A stretch of DNA of 10,370 nucleotides from JBCCAG01 sp050330955 (GTDB taxonomy: Bacteria; Cyanobacteriota; Cyanobacteriia; CAKZMO01): NCBI GenBank assembly GCA_050330955.1, contig JBHJHJ010000261.1, positions 1 through 10,370 on the forward strand, read 5' to 3'. This document shows positions 5,463 to 10,370 of this stretch, piece by piece (within the stretch, counting starts at the first letter, position 1; every line of letters begins with the position of its first letter). Made by a program: the position numbers and the translations under genes. The notes beneath the pieces were generated by a model that worked only from the letters and a program-made list of their open reading frames with translations, did not search any database and was not told where the DNA came from.

Positions 5463-5912
5463 TCACGGCTGTTGATGAGCACAGCTTTCACAAAGGCCGA
5501 AGAATTCCAGGGTGTGGTAGTAGACTTTGAATGCACTGGAATGCCGCAGCTTCTCTTCTAGCTCCGTCACCGGGCAAGCGTCAACAGGTAGAGACTGGCC
5601 GCAGTGCAGGCAAGTCATGCAGTGGTTATCGTGCTTGACCACGCTGTAAAGGGTTTCTCCCTCAAGGGTTATCCGGTGCTGAATCAGCCCCGCTTTCTGG
5701 AGAGCGTCCAGGGAGCGGTAAACCGTGGCGAGACCGATTTTACGCTGCGATGGCCTTTGAGGGCCGATCTGCCCCTTTTTTGACGACTGTGTCAACGACC
5801 GTCGCATCTCGCTGTGAAGCTCTTGGGCCGACAGGGGCTGGTGGTGATGTTCGAGGGCCGCCAGAACCGCATCTTGGGCCGGTGTGCGTTGAGTCGAGCG
5901 GGAGTTAGACAT
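5463..5912 (-). CDS. zur: Zinc uptake regulator Zur (Fur family repressor)
   Basis: This 149-residue Fur-family protein has an N-terminal winged helix with recognition helix GLATVYRSLDALQKAGL at about 60-76. The C-terminal dimerisation and metal-binding domain contains HDNHCMTCLHC (94-104), H133 in YYHTLEFF and a C-terminal CESC (141-144). The two CxxC pairs are the structural zinc site, and His/Cys residues near 94-98 and H133 are candidate regulatory ligands. A basic, Ser/Gln-rich insert at about 41-57 sits before the recognition helix. The gene diverges from znuA over 134 bp that contain a Zur-like box, so self-regulation is possible. The assignment as Zur rather than Fur rests on the znuABC context, the operator type and the CxxC pattern. 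No strong Shine-Dalgarno site is visible before ATG 5910-5912. Confidence 0.92.
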   Translation of the reverse strand: MSNSRSTQRTPAQDAVLAALEHHHQPLSAQELHSEMRRSLTQSSKKGQIGPQRPSQRKIGLATVYRSLDALQKAGLIQHRITLEGETLYSVVKHDNHCMTCLHCGQSLPVDACPVTELEEKLRHSSAFKVYYHTLEFFGLCESCAHQQP

Positions 5913-5977
5913 GGCAGGCTTCAGTATTTCTTTGGATCAAACCACAACCATTTATAGCAATATGATGTAAAGTGATC

Positions 5978-5992
5978 TGAGAACGATTCTCG
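5978..5992. promoter_or_regulatory. Zur-box-like operator between zur and znuA
   Basis: TGAGAAC-G-ATTCTCG is a 7-1-7 inverted repeat with GAGAA/TTCTC paired, a GC-richer variant of the site at 549-563. It lies 55 bp before the znuA ATG and 66 bp before the zur ATG. A TATGAT at 5961-5966 could be a -10 element for znuA transcription, which would place the operator just downstream of the transcription start; that promoter call is tentative. Zinc-loaded Zur is expected to repress znuA from here. Confidence 0.75.
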
Positions 5993-6046
5993 TTCTTGAT
6001 TTTATCGTATTCGTGTTGTTCATTGCTGACCTGGGGAAGATAAGCC

Positions 6047-7246
6047 ATGTCTAAACAGTTTTTTCAAGCCGCTGTTCAGCGCACTGCGTGGGTAGCTGTG
6101 GGGGCGATCGCCCTTGGCCTGGGTAGCTGTGCTGGGCCGACCACCAGCGAGGCGGAGTCTCCAGAGTCAGAGGCGTCCTCGGCCCCAGAAGACACGCTGC
6201 AGGTGGTGACAACGTTCTTGCCTATCACCCAGTTTACCAATGCTGTGGCGGGCGATCGCGCTGAGGTGGTGCAGCTATTGCCCAACAACGTTGGCCCCCA
6301 CGATTACCAGGCTACCCCTGGCGATGCCCAGGCGATCGCCAACGCCGATGTGCTGGTCAAGAACGGCCTGGAGATGGAATTCTTTTTGGATGACATGATC
6401 GACAATGCCGGCAATGCCGAGCTGGTCGTGCTTGACTCCAGTGAAGGGATTGACACCCTAGAAATCTCCGGCGACCACGATCACGGTCGCGCTAAGGAAG
6501 ATGGGCATGACCATGGGGAGGCGCACGACCACGCGGAAGGCGAGGACCACGACCATGGGGAAGAAGCCCATGCTGAAGGTGAAGCTCACGACCACGACGG
6601 GGAAGCCCACGCCGAGGGCGAAGAACATGCTGAAGGCGAAGCCCATGCCCATGACCACGGCGAATTTGACCCCCACGTTTGGCTAGACCCCAAGCGGGCG
6701 ATCGCGCAGGTGGAGAACATTCGGGACGGCCTGATTGATGCTGACCCCGAAGGCGAAGCAGAATATACCGCCAACGCGGAGGCATTTATCGGTGAGCTGG
6801 AGTCCTTAGACGCCGACATCAGCGAACAGCTTGCGCCCTTCGAAGGGCAGACCTTTGTGGTGCTTCACGACTTCGCCGCTTACTTCGCTGAGAGCTACGG
6901 GCTAGAACCCGAGACGCTGGTGGAAATTCCCGAAGAAAACCCATCGCCCGAAGACGTCAAGCGGGTGATGGAAACGGTGCAAGCAGAAGGGCTGAAAACC
7001 ATCCTGACCGAACCTCAGGCCGACCAGGGATCCTTTGACGCGATCGCCAATGACCTGGGCATCAATGTCAGCGTGTTTGACCCCATGGAAACGGGGGACT
7101 CGGCCCAGCCTGACTACTACCTAACCGTCATGCGCCAGAATGCTGAGAATCTAGCGGCTGGCTTTGAAGGGTCTGAGCAGGCTTGGTTACCGCTTGGGTC
7201 TCCTCAGCCGGTAGCGGCCCTGCCGTTGTCCTATCGGTGGTTTTGA
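6047..7246 (+). CDS. znuA: Zinc ABC transporter substrate-binding lipoprotein ZnuA
   Basis: The 399-residue protein has a basic, hydrophobic leader and a lipobox LGSC with Cys28 as the likely lipidation site, followed by a Ser/Glu-rich linker. Zinc ligands expected of cluster A-I binding proteins are present: H85 in GPHDYQ, H210 in DPHVWLDP, H274 in VLHDFAAYF, and an acidic residue near D345 in VFDP. Between the first two ligands is a His-rich mobile loop (about 143-204) with 16 histidines, characteristic of ZnuA rather than MntC-like manganese-binding proteins. The C-terminus continues about 25 residues past the final helix (QPVAALPLSYRWF), with no assigned role. A GGGGA at 6033-6037 precedes ATG 6047. 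It delivers periplasmic zinc to ZnuB and is controlled by the adjoining Zur-like box. Confidence 0.95.
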   Translation: MSKQFFQAAVQRTAWVAVGAIALGLGSCAGPTTSEAESPESEASSAPEDTLQVVTTFLPITQFTNAVAGDRAEVVQLLPNNVGPHDYQATPGDAQAIANADVLVKNGLEMEFFLDDMIDNAGNAELVVLDSSEGIDTLEISGDHDHGRAKEDGHDHGEAHDHAEGEDHDHGEEAHAEGEAHDHDGEAHAEGEEHAEGEAHAHDHGEFDPHVWLDPKRAIAQVENIRDGLIDADPEGEAEYTANAEAFIGELESLDADISEQLAPFEGQTFVVLHDFAAYFAESYGLEPETLVEIPEENPSPEDVKRVMETVQAEGLKTILTEPQADQGSFDAIANDLGINVSVFDPMETGDSAQPDYYLTVMRQNAENLAAGFEGSEQAWLPLGSPQPVAALPLSYRWF

Positions 7247-7390
7247 ATGACTTCTATCGCATTTATGAAGATGTTTGAAAAGTTGTGGTTGGAGCGTTAC
7301 GTGCCGGTTTTACCCCCCTCAATCCCCCTGCGTCCTACAGACAGGCTTCGCCAAAGCAAAGGGGGGAAGCTGGATTCTCCCCTTTGCAAG

Positions 7391-7562
7391 CTACCGTGTA
7401 CACACATCTTGGCTATGGAGTCTAAATGTCGCTTTACCCCCCTTAATCCCCCTACGCCCTGCGGGCAGGCTTCGCCAAAGCAAAGGGGGGAAATCTGGGT
7501 TCTCCCCCTTGGAAAGGGGGAGCTAGAGGGGGTCAGACCGACTTGTGTGTACACCGTAGCCA
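7391..7562. mobile_element. 172-bp MITE-like insertion with terminal inverted repeats, carrying copy B
   Basis: The segment is flanked by an 8-bp direct repeat TTTGCAAG (7383-7390 and 7563-7570), consistent with a target-site duplication. Its ends are inverted repeats: CTACCGTGTACACACA on the left, and on the right the complement reads CTACGGTGTACACACA, 15 of 16 identical. Inside is a full second copy of the C/G-rich repeat. It has no coding capacity. TTGCAA is palindromic, so the exact border between duplication and inverted repeat is ambiguous by a few bases. Confidence 0.65.
7502..7522. repeat. Perfect 9-bp hairpin inside copy B
   Basis: CTCCCCCTT and AAGGGGGAG pair around a GGA loop. It could slow or stop RNA polymerase between znuA and znuC, but it is not followed by a T-run on either strand, so it is not called as an intrinsic terminator. 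Confidence 0.5.
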
Positions 7563-7635
7563 TTTGCAAGGGGGAGCTAGAGGGGGTAATGCAGAGCTTT
7601 CGCTACTTGTCAAACGCTCTCTTAGGAGTTAGCGC

Positions 7636-8424
7636 TTGAACGATCCGGTCTTACTGGTAGACGGGTTAACGGTGTATCGCGGGGACCACCCGGCGGTGCA
7701 GGACATGTCCTTTGCGCTGCAGTCGGGTACCGACACCGCCATTGTTGGCCCCAACGGCGCAGGAAAAAGCACCCTGATTCAGGCGGTGCTGGGCATTTTG
7801 CCGCGTCAGGCGGGCCGGGTTTCGGTGCTGGGGCATCCTTTATCAGCCAAGGGCCGCCTGCCTGCTAAGGTGCGCCAGCATATTGCCTATCTGCCCCAGC
7901 ACTTCCTGTTCGATCGCCGCATCCCCATCACCGTATCAGAGCTGGTGGCGCTGGGATGGGACCGCGTGGGGCCGCAGCTGCCTTGGGCCGGTGGGCGGGA
8001 GCGCCTTCACGCGGTGCGAGAAGCGCTAACCCAAGTGGAGGCTTGGCATCTGCGGGACCAGATGGTGAGCGGCTTATCCGGCGGGGAAACCAAGCGGGTG
8101 CTGCTGGCCTATTGTCTGGTGCGGCCCCGGTCGTTGCTCATCCTAGACGAGGCCCCGGCAGGCCTAGACGCTCTAGGGGAGTCGGAGTTTTACAAACTGC
8201 TCCACCGGCTGAAGCGGGAACAGGGCTGGGCCATCTTGCAGATTTCCCACGATTTGGACATGGTGCGTCGCAGCTGCGATCGCGTCCTCTGCATTAACCG
8301 GAAGCTGCTGTGCCAGGGTACTCCCGAGCAGGCCCTCGCCCCAGAGCAGCTCGCCCTCGCCTACGGGGCAGATTTCGTCCGCTACCACCACACCTGCCAC
8401 CTCCCTCGTCACCATGACCATTGA
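7636..8424 (+). CDS. znuC: Zinc ABC transporter ATP-binding protein ZnuC (TTG start)
   Basis: This 262-residue ABC ATPase has Walker A GPNGAGKST (38-46), Q-loop LPQHF (Q88), signature LSGGE (147-151; Glu where Gln is commoner), Walker B LLILDE (167-172) and the H-loop histidine in ISHDLDMV (205). The start is TTG 7636, chosen because AGGAG at 7624-7628 lies 7 bp upstream and the frame then begins DPVLLVDGLTVYRG as expected. The C-terminus is His-rich (HHTCHLPRHHDH, 251-262), possibly a metal-sensing or binding tail. It energises zinc import through ZnuB and overlaps znuB by 11 bp. It is separated from znuA by repeats. Confidence 0.94.
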   Translation: MNDPVLLVDGLTVYRGDHPAVQDMSFALQSGTDTAIVGPNGAGKSTLIQAVLGILPRQAGRVSVLGHPLSAKGRLPAKVRQHIAYLPQHFLFDRRIPITVSELVALGWDRVGPQLPWAGGRERLHAVREALTQVEAWHLRDQMVSGLSGGETKRVLLAYCLVRPRSLLILDEAPAGLDALGESEFYKLLHRLKREQGWAILQISHDLDMVRRSCDRVLCINRKLLCQGTPEQALAPEQLALAYGADFVRYHHTCHLPRHHDH

Positions 8425-9253
8425 AGCTGAAGTCACCCGCGTGATTGAACTGTTTCAGCTGCCCTTTATGCAGCGGGCGCTGTTGGGTGGCGTTTTGACG
8501 GGGCTGATGGGCGGCTTACTCGGCAGCTTTACTATACTCCGGCAGCTCTCCTTTTTCAGCGAGGCGCTGGGGGAGTCGGCCCTACTGGGCATCGGCATTG
8601 GGCTGCTGCTGAACCTAAATCCGTCTTGGGTGCTGCTGCCCTTTGCGGTGCTATTTGCCTTAGGCATAGCTTACTTTCTAGAGCATACGCACCTCTGGAA
8701 CGATACCCTCTTGAGCATCGTTTGTTCTTCGTCCTTAGCGCTGGGCATCATTGTGCTCAGCTTTCGGGACGAGTATCAGGGGGGCATTAACAACCTCCTG
8801 TTCGGCGACATTCTTGCCGTGCGCACCCCCGACCTGATTTTTAGCGCGGTGCTGCTGTGCGCCTGCGCCGGGTTCATTGGTCTGACGCTGCGATCGCAGA
8901 TCCTAATGACCCTGCATGAACCGATGGCGATCGCTCGGGGCGTGAATGTCTCGGCCCAACGCACCGCTTTTATCGTGCTGCTCTCCCTGGTTGTGGGCAT
9001 TTCTATCAAAGCTATTGGGGTGTTGCTAATCAGCGACTTCATCGTCATTCCCGCCAGCGCCGCCCGCATGCTGAGCCGCAAGTTCACCCACTATATTCTC
9101 ATTTCTGCTGGCCTGGGCGCAGTGAGCGCGGTAGCTGGCATGCTTCTTTCCGCCCTATTTGACCTGCCCTCCGGTCCCAGTATCGTCGCCGCGCAGATGG
9201 GGGCTTTTCTACTGGCGACCCTCATACCCACGGCTCGCGCTCTAGCCTCCTAA
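8414..9253 (+). CDS. znuB: Zinc ABC transporter permease ZnuB (ABC-3 family)
   Basis: This 279-residue integral membrane protein has seven to eight hydrophobic spans, with early segments ALLGGVLTGLMGGLLGSFTI and ALLGIGIGLLL, the loop NNLLFGDILAV, the coupling-type segment EPMAIARGVN (169-178), and late spans including GVLLISDFIVIPASAARML and SGPSIVA near the C-terminus. This order is typical of the ABC-3 (metal-ion) permease family. At the position where E. coli ZnuB has His in DTLAHASLLG, this protein has EALGESALLG (Glu54). It is translated from an ATG inside the end of znuC, so the two subunits are coupled, and it is followed after 9 bp by the COG0523 gene. Confidence 0.93.
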   Translation: MTIEAEVTRVIELFQLPFMQRALLGGVLTGLMGGLLGSFTILRQLSFFSEALGESALLGIGIGLLLNLNPSWVLLPFAVLFALGIAYFLEHTHLWNDTLLSIVCSSSLALGIIVLSFRDEYQGGINNLLFGDILAVRTPDLIFSAVLLCACAGFIGLTLRSQILMTLHEPMAIARGVNVSAQRTAFIVLLSLVVGISIKAIGVLLISDFIVIPASAARMLSRKFTHYILISAGLGAVSAVAGMLLSALFDLPSGPSIVAAQMGAFLLATLIPTARALAS

Positions 9254-9262
9254 CGCTGACCT

Positions 9263-10270
9263 ATGACTGCCCTACCCGACCTGGTTCCTAAGCGAGGCAT
9301 GCCGGTTACCCTGATTACCGGATTTCTAGGAAGCGGTAAAACCACCTTGCTGAACCACATTCTAACCAATCGACAGGACCTGAAAGTGGCGGTACTGGTG
9401 AACGAATTTGGCGACATCGACATCGACAGTCAACTGCTGGTGTCGGTAGAGGAAAACATGGTGGGGCTAAGCAACGGCTGCATCTGCTGCACCATCAACG
9501 ACAGCCTGGTGGACGCGGTGTATTCGGTGCTGGAGCGGGAAGAGCGGATAGATTACCTGGTGGTGGAAACTACGGGAGTCGCCGACCCGCTGCCCATTAT
9601 GCTGACGTTTTTGAGCGAGGAGCTAAAGCCCTTCACCCGCTTAGATTCTGTGATCACAGTGGTAGATGCCACCGTATTTGACGCCAATCATTTTGTTAGT
9701 CAGGCGGCCTTGAGCCAGCTGACCTATGCTGACGTCATTCTGCTCAACAAAGCGGATTTAGCCACCAAGCTGCAGCTCTCTTACGTGGAGCGGCAACTAC
9801 AGAGCTTCAAGGAAGAGGCTCTCCTGCTGCGCTGTTCACTGACTGAGGAGCCCGACGCGCTGCCGCTGGAGGTATTGCTAGATGTGGGAGGAAACGCCTC
9901 ATCTAAAGAAGCATTGTTTGACGCGCTGCCCCTCTCAACCGCAGACAATATTGCCCCGCTCCACCTGAAGCAGGATGGCTTTGTAGCCGTGCCCTTTAAG
10001 AGCGATCGCCCCTTCCAGGTGGAAAAATTCACCCACTTTCTCACAGAGCAGATGCCTATGGACGTGTTTCGCGCCAAAGGCATTCTCTGGTTTGAGGGGA
10101 GAGAGGAGCGGCACATCTTTCAGCTCAGCGGCAAACGGTGCGATATCGAGCTCGAACCCTGGACTACCCCGCCTAAAAATCAGCTCGTTTTCATCGGCCG
10201 TGGGTTGAACCCCCTGCAGCTAAACCAGCAGTTAATTAACTGTTTGACTGGTAGTCTGATGACGCTCTAG
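9263..10270 (+). CDS. CobW/COG0523 G3E-family GTPase, putative zinc metallochaperone
   Basis: The 335-residue protein is a complete COG0523 member: Walker A GFLGSGKT (20-27), Walker B-like VVETTGVADP (100-109), guanine-specificity motif LNKAD (161-165), and the hallmark metal-binding motif GCICC with Cys73, Cys75 and Cys76. The C-terminal CobW domain covers about 245-330 (RAKGILWFEGREERHIFQLSG). Zur-linked members of this family are thought to hand zinc to client enzymes during zinc limitation using GTP hydrolysis. Lying 9 bp after znuB, it is almost certainly co-transcribed with znuCB. It contrasts with the P-loop protein at 582, which has lost the CxCC motif. Specific client is unknown. No His-rich tail is present. 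Confidence 0.94.
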   Translation: MTALPDLVPKRGMPVTLITGFLGSGKTTLLNHILTNRQDLKVAVLVNEFGDIDIDSQLLVSVEENMVGLSNGCICCTINDSLVDAVYSVLEREERIDYLVVETTGVADPLPIMLTFLSEELKPFTRLDSVITVVDATVFDANHFVSQAALSQLTYADVILLNKADLATKLQLSYVERQLQSFKEEALLLRCSLTEEPDALPLEVLLDVGGNASSKEALFDALPLSTADNIAPLHLKQDGFVAVPFKSDRPFQVEKFTHFLTEQMPMDVFRAKGILWFEGREERHIFQLSGKRCDIELEPWTTPPKNQLVFIGRGLNPLQLNQQLINCLTGSLMTL

Positions 10271-10309
10271 CACAGCTTCAATTAACACAATGAATAATAG
10301 CTAAAACCG

Positions 10310-10370
10310 ATGACTTCCACCTCACCGACCCCCCAGCTCGATAAGTTCGTTCAGCGGCTACAGCAGGCCA
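10310..10370 (+). CDS. Start of an unidentified gene, cut by the window end
   Basis: From ATG 10310 an open frame gives MTSTSPTPQLDKFVQRLQQA and runs off the edge. The 39 bp after the COG0523 stop hold no clear terminator, so it may belong to the same transcript. Twenty residues are too few to name a family. No strong ribosome-binding site is visible upstream. Confidence 0.45.
   Translation, partial: MTSTSPTPQLDKFVQRLQQA

Larger units (their letters stand above)
7311..7585. repeat. MITE-like repeat (copy A), split by a second element
   Basis: The left part (7311-7390) runs from TACCCCCCTCAATCCCCCTG through GCTTCGCCAAAGCAAAGGGG to CTCCCCTTTGCAAG. The right part (7563-7585) is TTTGCAAGGGGGAGCTAGAG. 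Removing the sequence between gives a continuous copy matching copy B at about 7435-7530. This C/G-rich type with AGCTAGAGGGGG ends is a frequent non-coding interspersed repeat in cyanobacteria. The frames open across it (7247-7639) are repeat translation, not genes. It fills nearly all of the znuA-znuC gap, and no Zur-like box is seen there. Confidence 0.7.

Noticed and set aside
6458..6819. Minus-strand frames across the znuA histidine-rich loop
   Set aside because: They are low-complexity shadows of the repeated His/Glu/Gly codons.
7502..7522. Intrinsic terminator after znuA
   Set aside because: The hairpin is perfect but no T-run follows on either strand.
7311..7590. CRISPR-like repeated units
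   Set aside because: Only two full copies, imperfect and unevenly placed, with a target-site duplication and inverted ends that fit nested insertion.
7247..7639. 130-residue open frame directly after znuA
   Set aside because: It is a translation of the nested C/G-rich repeats; no family resemblance, and the same peptide pattern appears twice because the repeat does.
10283..10306. Third Zur box before the last gene
   Set aside because: The A/T-rich stretch with GAATAATAG lacks a 7-1-7 inverted repeat.

Overview
The window looks like a chromosomal zinc-homeostasis locus from a filamentous or Leptolyngbya-like cyanobacterium. The palindrome GCGATCGC (HIP1) recurs through both flanks. Two sites resemble the cyanobacterial 7-1-7 Zur box, and the core genes are a Fur-family Zur regulator, a complete ZnuA/ZnuC/ZnuB zinc importer and a CxCC-type COG0523 (CobW-like) GTPase.

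Left part (1-2901): a Zur-like box at 549-563 sits between two divergent units. To the left, on the minus strand, is the start of an FAD/NAD(P)-binding protein that is broken by three in-frame stops. To the right is a tight cluster: a CobW-like P-loop protein without the CxCC motif, a calcineurin-like phosphoesterase whose metal-ligand motifs carry Cys substitutions, and a second phosphoesterase that has lost most ligand motifs. The first two are joined by an unusual frame discontinuity: the phosphoesterase has no ATG, GTG or TTG start, and the P-loop ORF runs out of frame through the phosphoesterase N-terminus. They are probably a fused gene with a frameshift.

Middle part (about 2900-5460): a mobile or accessory block. 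It begins with a remnant of a zur 3' end in the same orientation as the real zur, followed by a MazF/PemK-associated antitoxin. The cognate toxin is split and mostly lost around an IS200/IS605-type element that carries only tnpB, plus a 46-residue ribbon-helix-helix protein. A DUF29 gene follows. No HIP1 site is seen from 2965 to 6103. The duplicated zur tail suggests the block was inserted between the phosphoesterase cluster and zur.

Right part (5463-10370): zur (minus strand) and znuA (plus strand) diverge around a second Zur-like box (5978-5992). znuA is followed by about 390 bp of nested MITE-like repeats, then znuC (TTG start), znuB (overlapping znuC) and a canonical COG0523 GTPase 9 bp after znuB. 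A further gene is cut by the window end. The inferred scheme is that Zur with bound zinc represses import. Under zinc limitation ZnuABC imports zinc, and the two CobW-type proteins and the unusual phosphoesterases may form an auxiliary zinc-starvation response.
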